Shown here piece by piece: positions 44,551-53,389 of a DNA stretch of 64,000 bases. Made by a program: the position numbers and the translations under genes. The DNA is from Nitrospirillum pindoramense (GTDB lineage Bacteria; Pseudomonadota; Alphaproteobacteria; Azospirillales; Azospirillaceae). Position 1 is the stretch's first letter. Each line of letters begins with the position of its first letter. The stretch lies in the NCBI RefSeq assembly GCF_007827955.1, contig NZ_VITR01000019.1, forward strand, positions 1-64,000, read 5' to 3'. The notes below the pieces were generated by a model. The model had not been told where the DNA came from. It searched no databases and worked only from the letters and a program-made list of their open reading frames with translations.

Positions 44551-45579
44551 ATGCGGGTCAAGCGTCCGACATCGTTCGACATCGCCGAACTGGCCGGCGT
44601 GTCGCAGTCCACCGTGTCCCGCGCCCTGCGCAACGACGCGATGGTCAGCGAGGACACCCGCCAGCGCGTGGCCCAGGCGGCCCGCCTGCTGAACTATAAG
44701 GTCGACGTCAACGCCCGCAACCTGCGGTCGCAGAAGACCAACACCCTGGCCCTGCTGCTGTACGAAGACCCGGTCACCAGCCAATCGCTGATCAACCCCT
44801 TCTTCCTGTCAATGCTGAGCAGCATCACCAAGGCATCCGCCCGGCGCGGCTATGACCTGCTGATCAGTTTCCAGCAGTCCAGCGACGATTGGAGCGCCGA
44901 CTACGCCGCATCCAAGCGGGCCGACGGCCTGATCTTCCTGGGCTATGGCGACTATCTGCGCTACGTCGACAAGATCAGCCGCCTGGATGAGGTCAGCACC
45001 GCCTTCGTCACCTGGGGCCCGGTGGTGCCGGGACAGCCGGGGCACTTCATCGGGTCGGACAATGTTCACGGCGCGAGGGAAGGCGTGCGCCACTTGATCG
45101 CGCGCGGCCGCCGGCGCATCGCCTTCCTGGGGGACATCTCGGAACACTGCCCGGAGTTCCGCGACCGCTATCGCGGGTATGTCGAGGCGCTGGGTGAGGC
45201 CGGCCTGCCGGTCATCGAGGCGCTGTACGCCGATGCGGCCGCGTCGGAAGAGGTCGGGCACCAGGCCATCCTGGACCTGATCGACCGCGAGGGGCCCATC
45301 GACGCCGTATTCGGCGCCTGCGACCTGCTGGCCATCGGCGCCATGAACGGGCTGCGCGAGCGGTCCCTGCGGGTGCCGGAGGATGTGGCCGTGGTGGGCT
45401 TCGACGACATCGTCGCCGCCCCCTTCACCTCCCCGCCCCTGACCACCCTCCGCCAGGACACGGCGGCGGCGGGTGAGTTGCTGGTGGAGAATCTGCTGCG
45501 CCTGATCGAGGGCCGCCCCATCGAGACGACGCAGATCGCCACCAGCCTGGTGGTGCGGGGCAGTTGCGGCGGGCTTTGA
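44551..45579 (+). CDS. LacI-family transcriptional regulator
   Basis: 342 residues from the ATG at 44551; the frame is open 48 codons upstream but that part is Arg/Pro-rich and non-family. The helix-turn-helix is at 8-28 (SFDIAELAGVSQSTVSRAL), with the hinge helix RNLRSQKTN following. The periplasmic-binding-protein-like sugar domain fills the rest, with IGSDNVHGAREGVRHLI, AVFGACDLLAIGAMNGL and VAVVGFDDIVAAPFTSPPLTT, all LacI-typical. It lies about 155 bp after the symporter and probably represses the receptor and symporter through the paired TGAAAC-N2-GTTTCA sites. Confidence 0.9.
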   Translation: MRVKRPTSFDIAELAGVSQSTVSRALRNDAMVSEDTRQRVAQAARLLNYKVDVNARNLRSQKTNTLALLLYEDPVTSQSLINPFFLSMLSSITKASARRGYDLLISFQQSSDDWSADYAASKRADGLIFLGYGDYLRYVDKISRLDEVSTAFVTWGPVVPGQPGHFIGSDNVHGAREGVRHLIARGRRRIAFLGDISEHCPEFRDRYRGYVEALGEAGLPVIEALYADAAASEEVGHQAILDLIDREGPIDAVFGACDLLAIGAMNGLRERSLRVPEDVAVVGFDDIVAAPFTSPPLTTLRQDTAAAGELLVENLLRLIEGRPIETTQIATSLVVRGSCGGL

Positions 45580-45594
45580 CACCCCGCCCGCCAT

Positions 45595-45619
45595 CCCCGG
45601 GGCCTCGAGGGCCCCGGGG
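45595..45619. terminator. Bidirectional terminator hairpin between convergent genes
   Basis: CCCCGGGGCC (45595-45604) and GGCCCCGGGG (45610-45619) pair perfectly over 10 bp around a 5-base loop. It lies in the 51-bp gap between the end of the LacI gene and the end of the glucoamylase gene and can serve both. No long T-run on either side. Confidence 0.65.
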
Positions 45620-45630
45620 TTGATCCTCGC

Positions 45631-48033
45631 TTACGGCCTGGTCGCGTAGCGCACCGCCACAGGGGCGTAGAGGTCCCAGACCCCGCCATCGTGCAGCGAC
45701 CGCAGCAGCTTCACATACTCCGCATGCGCCCACGCCAGGGGCGTCGCGCTGTCGGTGCCAGCGCCGGCCTTGTAGCCGCGGCCGCCGTCGCTGCCCACGC
45801 CGTCCCACACCTGTTCCGGGATCATCAGGCCCTGGTTGGCGAAGCGCTCCAGGGCACGGACATAGGTGGTGCGGATGGCCTCAATCTCCGCCGGCTTGGC
45901 ACCGCCAGCCTTGGCCGCCGCCAGCGCCAGCTCGTAATGCCCACGCTCCCCCGTGAGCAGGGGCCAGACGCGGCCGCGCTGGGTGGGGGTCATGGTGCCG
46001 CTGACGGCGTAGTTGGCGCCGGTCGCCCGGTCCTCGCCATAGCCATCGTTGCCATAGCGGCGCCAGCCGGGATAGGCGGTGGGGTCGCCGGCGAAGTGGA
46101 ACGTGTATTTGACGCGCAAATTCTCCGGCAGCGCCTCGTCATCCAGAACGGCCAGGCTGGCCTTGATGATGGGATCGCTGGGGGCCCGCACGCCATAGCG
46201 CACCAGCTCCAGGAAGCCGCCGTCGACATAAGCGTCCTCGGTCAGCGCCTGCTGCCCGTTGCGCACCGCCAGCGGCGTGTGGGCGTTGGGCTGGCCCGTG
46301 GGCGCGATGCGCAGGTAGTAGCCGGCCCCCTTGCCCGCCACTGGGGAACCCTTCGGTGCCAGTTGGCCGTTGGTGGTGACGGTCGCGGCCTCCAGCCCGG
46401 CGGAGTATTTGTCCGCGGCGGCGTAATAGCGTTTCACCGCCGCCTCGTCCCCCGCCACGTCCGCCAGCTCCGCCGCCACCGTCAGGCCGGCGATGACCGC
46501 CGCGGTGGTGGAGGGCGAATTGCCGGCCTGTTCCTCCCAGCGCTCCTGCTGGGTCACCGGCGGGCGGATGGTTTCCTTGTTCCAGCCGATGCCCACGGTG
46601 CCGCCCTTGACCAGGAAGTCGGCGGCGGGCTTCACCATGCCGTGGTAGAGCGCCGTCACGTCGGCGTCGCTGATGACGCCGTTGCGCCAGAGACGCCAGG
46701 CCAGCATCAAGGGCATGGCCGTCTGGTCCAGTTGCACGCCCACCCATTCCGGCGTGCCGTCCACGTGGGTCTTCTGCAGGAACCAGCCGCCATCGCCATG
46801 GTTGCCCGGCGTCTTCGGGCCCACCTGGATGGTCTTCAGGTAGTTCAGCGCCGCCTTGGGCGTGTCGGTGTCACCCAACGCCAGCAGGGCCATGGCGCAC
46901 TGGTAGAAATCGCGCGGCCACACCGCCTTGTAGCCCGTCTCGGGCTTGTCGGCCTTCTGCGTGTCGCCCCAGGGCGCGGAGAGGGAGGCGATGAGCGCGC
47001 CGGGATGGGTCTTGTCCTCCTGAGCCTTCAGCACCAGGGCGCTGGCATACAGCAGCTTGCCGCCATCCATGGCCACCTTGGCCAAGTCCGGCAGGGGCGC
47101 CAGCTTGGCCTGATACCCTTCCCAGCCGGCGTCATACGCCGCCAGCACGGCGTCGTGCCCGCGCTTCAGCGTCGCCGTGGCGGCGGCATCCGCCGCCTTG
47201 GCGCTGTCGCCGAAGCCGACGACGATGTCGAAGGTGGCCTCCCCCGTCACGGGCGCCAGGGCGCCGGCCAGCGCCACATTGCCGGCCTTGTCGCCGGTGG
47301 TGGTGTAGTCAACGTCCAGCTTGCCGGCCTTTTGCAGCTGGGTCAGCCCGTCGGAGGCGCCGACGAAGCCCACGCTGACGGCCTTGAAGCCCTGGGCGGC
47401 CTTCACCACCAGGTGGCGGTTGCCCTCATAGGCGTGCAATGCGCCCTCTGCCACATCGGCCTTATCGCCGCCGCCGGTGCCGGCCATCTGCGGGTCCACC
47501 AGCAGGTAGGGGGTGACGGTGCCACCTTTCAGCGCCCGCACCGTCACACGCACCATCAGGGTGTCGGCGGCGGGGTCGGTGAAGACCTGCTTCTCGATCT
47601 CGTACTTGCCGTTCCTGGCCTTGTTCACGAGCTTGTAGGCCAGCGAGCGGGGGCGGCCGGCGGCATCCACGTCCAGATAGCTGGTGGTGCTGTCGGTGTC
47701 CTTGTCCTCCACATCCAGGAAGCCCTCGCCCTGGATGGCGAATTTCAGCTCACGCAGCTGCACCTCATGGATCAGGCCGTACATGGTCTCGGTGACCACG
47801 CCCTTGGCCAGGGAGAACCAGACGCGCGACGGCACGGCCTTGCCGGGCTGGGCGTCATACGCATGATACGCCGTGCCGATGCCGGTCTTGCCCGCATAGG
47901 CACCCGTGGCCGCCTGCCCCGGCGCGCCCGGCGCCACACCGGCCAGCGCCGCGCCCCCCATCATGCTGCCGGCCAGCAGCACCGCCATCAGCGCCGCCGC
48001 CCGTTTCCGTCCCATCGTCTTGTTGTTCGTCAT
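45631..48033 (-). CDS. Secreted GH15 glucoamylase (glucan 1,4-alpha-glucosidase)
   Basis: 800 residues from the ATG at 48033; an open 93-codon extension upstream covers the promoter region and is rejected. A signal peptide (LMAVLLAGSMMGGAALAG) precedes an N-terminal beta-sandwich of the glucodextranase-N kind (about 45-300), then the (alpha/alpha)6 barrel. Catalytic glutamates fit WEE at 499-501 (acid Glu501) and IPEQVWDG with Glu740 (base). AVWPRDFYQCAMALLALGD and TDSATPLAWAHAEYVKLL are typical GH15. It releases glucose from chain ends of maltodextrins in the periplasm. It follows the alpha-glucosidase by 134 bp, a gap that carries its own ATACGTAT pair, so it may also be transcribed independently. 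Confidence 0.92.
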   Translation of the reverse strand: MTNNKTMGRKRAAALMAVLLAGSMMGGAALAGVAPGAPGQAATGAYAGKTGIGTAYHAYDAQPGKAVPSRVWFSLAKGVVTETMYGLIHEVQLRELKFAIQGEGFLDVEDKDTDSTTSYLDVDAAGRPRSLAYKLVNKARNGKYEIEKQVFTDPAADTLMVRVTVRALKGGTVTPYLLVDPQMAGTGGGDKADVAEGALHAYEGNRHLVVKAAQGFKAVSVGFVGASDGLTQLQKAGKLDVDYTTTGDKAGNVALAGALAPVTGEATFDIVVGFGDSAKAADAAATATLKRGHDAVLAAYDAGWEGYQAKLAPLPDLAKVAMDGGKLLYASALVLKAQEDKTHPGALIASLSAPWGDTQKADKPETGYKAVWPRDFYQCAMALLALGDTDTPKAALNYLKTIQVGPKTPGNHGDGGWFLQKTHVDGTPEWVGVQLDQTAMPLMLAWRLWRNGVISDADVTALYHGMVKPAADFLVKGGTVGIGWNKETIRPPVTQQERWEEQAGNSPSTTAAVIAGLTVAAELADVAGDEAAVKRYYAAADKYSAGLEAATVTTNGQLAPKGSPVAGKGAGYYLRIAPTGQPNAHTPLAVRNGQQALTEDAYVDGGFLELVRYGVRAPSDPIIKASLAVLDDEALPENLRVKYTFHFAGDPTAYPGWRRYGNDGYGEDRATGANYAVSGTMTPTQRGRVWPLLTGERGHYELALAAAKAGGAKPAEIEAIRTTYVRALERFANQGLMIPEQVWDGVGSDGGRGYKAGAGTDSATPLAWAHAEYVKLLRSLHDGGVWDLYAPVAVRYATRP

Positions 48034-48100
48034 TCCATCACCAGGCTCGTAAAGAAACAGGCCATCACTGTCCCCCGCAGTGCGCTGCACAAGGCTTTGA

Positions 48101-48141
48101 ATACGTATGGAAAGCCGGGGGTGGAAGGGGGAAATACGTAT
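48101..48141. promoter_or_regulatory. Two ATACGTAT palindromes upstream of glucoamylase
   Basis: ATACGTAT occurs at 48101-48108 and 48134-48141, centres 33 bp apart, 68-101 bp before the glucoamylase start. The context GAATACGTATGGA / AAATACGTATGGG is similar in both. The same octamer pair, 32 bp apart, lies ahead of the TonB receptor at the head of the operon. It looks like a LacI/GalR-type operator pair. Confidence 0.75.
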
Positions 48142-48167
48142 GGGCATGCGCCCCAAAGCCACACCGA

Positions 48168-49802
48168 TCACGGCCGCGACAGCACTAGGCCGCCGAAGGG
48201 CGGCAGGGTCCAGCCCTGGGTGCCCGATTGCGGCGCGCCCACACTGTCCACCACCGGCCAGTTCGCCCCCTCTGGTGTTGTCCATCCCTCTGGGCCAAAG
48301 TTGAACAGGCACAGCAGCGTCTCGTCGCCATGGCTGCGTTCGAAGGCCAACACGTGCTCGCCCGCCTCGATGAAGCGCATGTCGCCCACGGCCAGCGCCG
48401 GGTGCGCCTTGCGCAGGCCCAGCGCCCGGCGGGTCAGCGCCAGGTGGGACTGGGGGTCGGCCTGTTGCCGGTCTACCGCCATGGCGTCATGGTCGGCGCC
48501 CACGGGCAGCCAGGGCTGGGCCGAGCTGAAGCCGGCGTTGGGGGCGCCGGACGTCCACGGCATGGGCGTGCGCGCGCCATCGCGGCCCAGGGTCAGGGGC
48601 CAGTTGGCGATGGCCTCGGGGTCCTGCAACTGCTCGAACGGGATGGCCACCTGGGTCAGCGCCAGTTCCTCCCCCTGGTAGAGGAAGATGTTGCCACGCA
48701 GGGTGACCAGCAGCAGCGCCGCCATGCGGGCGAAGGCCGCGCGGTCCTGGGGCTGGGCCCAGCGGGAAACGCAGCGCGGCGCGTCGTGGTTGGAGAAGGC
48801 CCAGCTGGGCCAGCCCAGGCCGGGTTCATCCGGCCACAGCTCCAGCGCCTTACGCACCAGGGCCGGGGTCAGGGTGTCGGCATAGAGGAAGCTGAAGTCA
48901 TAGGCGCTGTTCAGCCGTGTGTTGCCCGCGGTGAAGGCCTTCATCTCGCGGTCGGCACCGGGGCCGCCCACCTCCGCCACCGTGAAACGGTCGCCACCGT
49001 AGCTGTCCAGCACGCCGCGGATACGCTCCAGGAACTTCGGGATGTCCGGGTGGGACATGTTCTTGGTGTGCAGTTGGAAATCGAAGGGTCGGGTGCGCAG
49101 CGCATGCGGGTCGGGGTTCACCGGATTGTCAGTGAAGGCCGGGTCGTGCATGGAGAAGTTGATGGCGTCCAGGCGGAAACCGTCCACCCCCCGGTCCAGC
49201 CAGAAGCGCGCCACGTCCAGCAAGGCGTCCTGCACCACCGGATTGTGCACGTTCAGGTCCGGCTGCTCGGTCAGGAAGTTGTGCAGGTAGTATTGGCCCC
49301 GCCGCGCGTCCCAGGTCCAGGCCGGGCCGCCGAAGACGGATTGCCAGTTGCAGGGCGGGCTGCCGTCGGGCTTGGCATCGGCCCAGACGTACCAGTCCGC
49401 CTTGGGGTTGGCGCGGTCCTGCCGGCTTTCCTGGAACCAGGCATGCTGGTCCGATGTGTGGGAATAAACCTGGTCGATGATGACCTTGAGGTTCAAGTCA
49501 TGCGCCCGCGCCACCAGGGCGTCGAAGTCCTGCAGCGTACCAAACAGCGGATCGACATCGCGGAAATCCGACACGTCATAGCCGAAGTCCCGCATGGGGG
49601 AGGTGAAGAAGGGCGACAGCCAGATGGCGTCCACCCCCAGGCTGGCGACATGGTCCAGGTGCCGGGTGATGCCGGGCAGGTCGCCCACCCCGTCATTGTT
49701 GGCGTCGGCGAAACTGCGCGGATAGATCTGGTAGATCGCCGCCCCGCGCCACCAGGGTCGGGGGCCGCCCGGTCCGGTATGGGTGGGGTGTTCCATGGTC
49801 AT
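48168..49802 (-). CDS. GH13 alpha-glucosidase
   Basis: 544 residues, no signal peptide. GH13 conserved regions: DQVYSHTSDQHAWF (region I with Ser replacing the usual Asn, as in subfamily 23), GFRLDAINF with nucleophile Asp212, FTVAEVGG with acid Glu277, and FSNHD with Asp340. WWRGAAIYQIYPRSFADANNDGVGD, given here in part (AAIYQIYPRSFADANNDG), is the oligo-1,6-glucosidase/alpha-glucosidase opening. It hydrolyses maltose and short maltodextrins to glucose in the cytoplasm, or in the periplasm if exported by another route. Its start overlaps the alpha-amylase stop by ATGA. Confidence 0.93.
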   Translation of the reverse strand: MTMEHPTHTGPGGPRPWWRGAAIYQIYPRSFADANNDGVGDLPGITRHLDHVASLGVDAIWLSPFFTSPMRDFGYDVSDFRDVDPLFGTLQDFDALVARAHDLNLKVIIDQVYSHTSDQHAWFQESRQDRANPKADWYVWADAKPDGSPPCNWQSVFGGPAWTWDARRGQYYLHNFLTEQPDLNVHNPVVQDALLDVARFWLDRGVDGFRLDAINFSMHDPAFTDNPVNPDPHALRTRPFDFQLHTKNMSHPDIPKFLERIRGVLDSYGGDRFTVAEVGGPGADREMKAFTAGNTRLNSAYDFSFLYADTLTPALVRKALELWPDEPGLGWPSWAFSNHDAPRCVSRWAQPQDRAAFARMAALLLVTLRGNIFLYQGEELALTQVAIPFEQLQDPEAIANWPLTLGRDGARTPMPWTSGAPNAGFSSAQPWLPVGADHDAMAVDRQQADPQSHLALTRRALGLRKAHPALAVGDMRFIEAGEHVLAFERSHGDETLLCLFNFGPEGWTTPEGANWPVVDSVGAPQSGTQGWTLPPFGGLVLSRP

Positions 49803-51664
49803 GAAGCCTCTCCAGATGCGCAGACGACGTAATCAAGCGGGGCCAGGTGGACAGCATAGCTGCCAGGGGCCGTAGGGGCAGGGCCGCATCGGCCATGCAG
49901 GGCGGTGAAACTGGTCCATTGGCTGCCAACCTCGACCTGGGCGGTCACCGGCTGGGTGCCGGTGTTGACAGCCACCAGCACTTCCCGCCCCGTGGCGGGG
50001 TCGATACGGGACACGGCGAACAATCCCGGCTTTTCGCTGGCAAAGCGCACGACGCTACGACCGTGGCGCAGGGCGGGCTCCGCCTCGCGCAGGCGCGCCA
50101 TCTCGGCCAACGCCTTGTACAGCGGGTGGTCGGGGTTGAAGCTGGGGGTGGCCGTGGTGGTGGTGGTGCCCACCAGGCGCTCGGCGTTGTAGGATGCGAC
50201 GCGGCTGCCGAACATGTCCTCGCGCCCCGCGCGATCCTCCCCGCCGCTGAAGCCCTGCTCATCCCCGGCATAGACGACGGGCACGCCGCGCTGGGTGAAC
50301 ATCAGGGCGTTGGCCAGGATGACGCGCTTCAGGATCTCATCCTCGCCCGCCTGGGGGAAGGCCTTGCGGGCGAAGTAGGCGAAGCGGCCGTGGTCATGAT
50401 TGCTGACGAAGGTGGGCAGTTGGCGCGCCGCATCCTCGCCCCCCTCATACAAAGCGTCGCCGTCCAGCATCAGGGCCAGCCTGTCAGTGCCCCTGGTCCC
50501 CGCCACAGTGTCGATCACGGCACGGCGGAAGGCGAAATCCAGCACGGCCGGCAGCTTGTCCACCCGCGTGTGGCGGGCCAGGACGGCGACGCGGCCATCG
50601 GTGTCCGCCACCTCGCCGAAGATATGAAAATGGGGGATGCCCCGGGATTTGGCGCGCTCCAGCATAGCGGGCACGAAGGCCTGCCAGAATTCCGGATTAA
50701 CATGGCGGGTGGTGTCGATGCGGTAGCCATCGATGCCGTAGCGGTCGATCCAGGCGCCATAGATGTCGATGAAGCCGCGCACCACGGCCGGGTGCTCCGT
50801 CATCACATCGTCCAGGCCGCCGAAGTCGCCGTAGAGGGAGCTTTCGCCCTTGAAGGTCGATTCACCGCGATTGTGGTAGTAGCGGGGATCGTTCAGCCAC
50901 TCCGGCGCCTTAACATGCCGTTCGGCCTCGGGCACGATGGGGGTGTAGGCATAGGCCGGGTCCGTCAGCCGGGCGAAGTTCTCCGCCGTCTGAACCTCAT
51001 CGCCCATGAAACCGGCGTTGATGGACGGGCCGGTGGGGCCGCCCTTGCGGGTGTAGGGATAGTCGGCCTTGGAGCGGTAGGGGCAGGGCTTGGCCCGGCC
51101 GTTCCCCGGGGCGCATTCCTTGTACTGGATGACATCGGCCGTGTGATTGATGACGATGTCCAAGTAGACCTTCATGCCGCGCGCGTGGGCCGCGTCCACC
51201 AGGGCCTTGAAGTCGTCATCCGTGCCGAAGTGCGGATCGACGTGGGTGAAGTCGGTGATCCAATAGCCGTGATAGCCGGCGGACTGGTGGCCGGGCGCCC
51301 CCTGCACCGCCTTGTTCTTGAAGATCGGCCCCACCCACAGGGCGGTGGCCCCCAGGCCCTGGATATAATCCAGTCGCCGGATCAGCCCCTTGAGATCGCC
51401 GCCGTGATAATAGCCGCTGTCCGTCGGGTCATAGCCGGTCACCGACCGGTCGCCAGTCAGCCCGCCGCCCAGACCACCCGTGTCGTTGGCGGGGTCAGCG
51501 TTGTCGAAGCGGTCGGGCAGCAGGAAATAGACCACCTCATCCTCCGCCAGACGGTCGCGGTAGTCCGCGGCGCGCACCGGGGTGGGCCCGGCCGACAGCA
51601 AGGCGCCGGCGGCGATGATCAGGGTGGTGGAAAGCAGCGCCAGGCGGCGGCTGAGGGGTGTCAT
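49799..51664 (-). CDS. Secreted GH13 alpha-amylase
   Basis: 621 residues with a signal peptide (RLALLSTTLIIAAGALLSAG, cleavage near VRAAD). Barrel motifs: WITDFTHVDPHFGTDDDFK, YLDIVINHTADVIQY (region I), DGYRIDTTRHVNPEFW (nucleophile Asp), HIFGEVADTD (acid Glu) and FVSNHDHGRFAYF (third Asp). VYAGDEQGFSGGEDR is also typical. A C-terminal beta domain closes the protein. It cleaves internal alpha-1,4 bonds of starch or large maltodextrins in the periplasm or outside. Translationally coupled on both sides by ATGA overlaps, with the halogenase gene before and alpha-glucosidase after. Confidence 0.93.
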   Translation of the reverse strand: MTPLSRRLALLSTTLIIAAGALLSAGPTPVRAADYRDRLAEDEVVYFLLPDRFDNADPANDTGGLGGGLTGDRSVTGYDPTDSGYYHGGDLKGLIRRLDYIQGLGATALWVGPIFKNKAVQGAPGHQSAGYHGYWITDFTHVDPHFGTDDDFKALVDAAHARGMKVYLDIVINHTADVIQYKECAPGNGRAKPCPYRSKADYPYTRKGGPTGPSINAGFMGDEVQTAENFARLTDPAYAYTPIVPEAERHVKAPEWLNDPRYYHNRGESTFKGESSLYGDFGGLDDVMTEHPAVVRGFIDIYGAWIDRYGIDGYRIDTTRHVNPEFWQAFVPAMLERAKSRGIPHFHIFGEVADTDGRVAVLARHTRVDKLPAVLDFAFRRAVIDTVAGTRGTDRLALMLDGDALYEGGEDAARQLPTFVSNHDHGRFAYFARKAFPQAGEDEILKRVILANALMFTQRGVPVVYAGDEQGFSGGEDRAGREDMFGSRVASYNAERLVGTTTTTATPSFNPDHPLYKALAEMARLREAEPALRHGRSVVRFASEKPGLFAVSRIDPATGREVLVAVNTGTQPVTAQVEVGSQWTSFTALHGRCGPAPTAPGSYAVHLAPLDYVVCASGEAS

Positions 51665-53205
51665 GCGGTCCTCGTCAGGCTGTCGGGCTGGCAGTGGCGG
51701 GCGATGAAGTCGGCATGGGTGGGCATGGCGTCCACTTCGCGCGCCACCGCTGCTTTGATGTCGTCGAGGAAACGGCGCAGGTCCTCCTCCGACAACTGGT
51801 CGGCCAGGGGATGGTGATCGCGCGGCCAGACCCCCTGCCCCAGGAAGACGTGCAGCCAGCTGACCTCGCTGAACAGTTCATCGTGATCGCGGGCGACACG
51901 GCCCAGCGCCCGGAAGACGCGCATGCGGCGAGCCAATTCCTCAGGCACCGGCCGGTCCCGGCACTCCCGCCAGAAGGGGCTTTCGCCGCGGTCCGTGGCT
52001 GCATAGTGCAGGATGATGAAGTCGCGGATGCGCTCATACTCGATGGCCGAGGCGCGGTTGAACTCCTCCACAACAGCGGGATCCAAAGTGTGGTTGGGTA
52101 GCAGGGTGATGAGCCGGGACAGGGCCGACTGCACCAGGTGGATGCTGGTGGATTCCAGCGGTTCCATGAAGCCGGCCGCCAAGCCCACGGCCACGACGTT
52201 GCGGTTCCAGAAGCGCCGGCGCCGGCCGGCGGTGAAACGCAGCGGACGCGGGTCGGCCAGCGCCTCCCCCTCCAGGTTGGCCAGCAGGGTGGCGGCCGCC
52301 TCGTCATCGCTGACATGGCGACTGGAATAGACGTAGCCGTTGCCGGTGCGGTGCTGCAGCGGAATGCGCCATTGCCAGCCCGCGACCCGCGCGGTGGAGC
52401 GGGTGTAGGGTGTCAAGGCGCTGGCGGTGCCGTCATGCGCGCTGGGCACGGCCCAGGCGCGGTCACACGGCAGCCAGTGGGACCAATCCTCAAACCCGGT
52501 GTTCAGCGCCTGCTCGATCAGCAGGCCGCGAAAACCGGAGCAGTCGATGAACAGGTCGCCCTTGACGCGCGTGCCGTCCGCCATCTCCACCGCGTCGACG
52601 AAACCGTCGTGGGCGCGCAGGATGGTGCGGACGATCCTGCCCTCCGTTCGCCGCACGCCGCGCTGTTCCGCGAACCGGCGCAGGTATTGGGCGTACAGCC
52701 CCGCGTCGATGTGGAAGGCATAGGCCAGCGGCTCCAGCGGGCTTTGCCGCCGCGGATCCGGCGGGGTGAAGCGTCCGCGCCGGGCCGCCACGCTGTTCAG
52801 GATGTAGGGTTCCCAGTCATCCGTCATGCCCAGGCGGTGGGCGCGCAGCCAGAAGTCCTGGAAATGCCCCAGCCCCAGCGCGTGGCCGAAGGCGCCGAAA
52901 CTGTGCAGGTAGCGGTGGCCGGGCCGCAGCCAGTCCACGAACTCGATCCCCAGCTTGATGGTGCCCTGGGTCTGGCGCAGGAAGTCGTTCTCATCCAGGC
53001 CCAGGGCGCGATTGAACACGCCGATGGGGGGGATGGTCGCCTCGCCCACACCCACGGTGCCGATCTCTTGCGATTCCACCAGGTGGACGCGATGGCCCCC
53101 GGAGCGGCCGCCGGGGCCGAGGATGTGGCTGAAAAGGGCGGCCGCCATCCAGCCGGCGGTGCCGCCGCCAACGATGACGATGTCACGGAGGGGGGCGAAC
53201 GTCAT
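51661..53205 (-). CDS. Flavin-dependent tryptophan-halogenase-like protein
   Basis: 514 residues. An N-terminal FAD site IVIVGGGTAGWMAA, VGVGEATIPPIG, the catalytic Lys84 in TIKLGIEF (Lys79 of PrnA), the halogenase signature GWQWRIPLQ (W-x-W-x-I-P), and LAAGFMEPLESTSIHLVQ with the Glu that aids the Lys are all present, so an active halogenase is predicted. A partner flavin reductase is not encoded here. It is preceded by a TonB receptor gene and coupled by ATGA to alpha-amylase. Such halogenases beside TonB receptors in sugar-use loci are known in Xanthomonas and Caulobacter relatives, but their role there is unknown. Small-molecule or receptor-surface modification is only a guess. Confidence 0.9.
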   Translation of the reverse strand: MTFAPLRDIVIVGGGTAGWMAAALFSHILGPGGRSGGHRVHLVESQEIGTVGVGEATIPPIGVFNRALGLDENDFLRQTQGTIKLGIEFVDWLRPGHRYLHSFGAFGHALGLGHFQDFWLRAHRLGMTDDWEPYILNSVAARRGRFTPPDPRRQSPLEPLAYAFHIDAGLYAQYLRRFAEQRGVRRTEGRIVRTILRAHDGFVDAVEMADGTRVKGDLFIDCSGFRGLLIEQALNTGFEDWSHWLPCDRAWAVPSAHDGTASALTPYTRSTARVAGWQWRIPLQHRTGNGYVYSSRHVSDDEAAATLLANLEGEALADPRPLRFTAGRRRRFWNRNVVAVGLAAGFMEPLESTSIHLVQSALSRLITLLPNHTLDPAVVEEFNRASAIEYERIRDFIILHYAATDRGESPFWRECRDRPVPEELARRMRVFRALGRVARDHDELFSEVSWLHVFLGQGVWPRDHHPLADQLSEEDLRRFLDDIKAAVAREVDAMPTHADFIARHCQPDSLTRTA

Positions 53206-53238
53206 GGCCTGTCTTCCAGGTCGCTGTTGCCGGTACCT

Positions 53239-53371
53239 CCCCGCCGGGGCGGGGAAAAGGGTGAGGCGGGCCCTGGTTCACCTGGATCTGGGTGCAACCA
53301 TGGCCTGGGCCCGCCTCACGAGGGCTCGGGGAGAAAGGCGAGAAGCGCCCGCCGGCTGGGAGGCCGGCGGG
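53239..53371. repeat. Inverted-repeat cluster between TonB receptor and halogenase genes
   Basis: Within the 184-bp gap there are three dyads. They are CCCCGCC/GGCGGGG (53239-53245 and 53248-53254), GTGAGGCGGGCCC/GGGCCCGCCTCAC (53261-53273 and 53307-53319, perfect 13 bp), and CCCGCCGGC/GCCGGCGGG (53348-53356 and 53363-53371, 9 bp with a 6-base loop). The last sits 19 bp after the receptor stop on the minus strand and could terminate or attenuate transcription into the enzyme genes. The 13-bp pair has a 33-bp spacer. Confidence 0.75.
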
Positions 53372-53389
53372 ACACCTCACCCTATCGGC

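Noticed and set aside
45691-48681. 996-codon plus-strand frame opposite glucoamylase and alpha-glucosidase
   Set aside because: Translation is Gly/Arg/Gln/His-rich antisense shadow crossing two real genes and the promoter between them.
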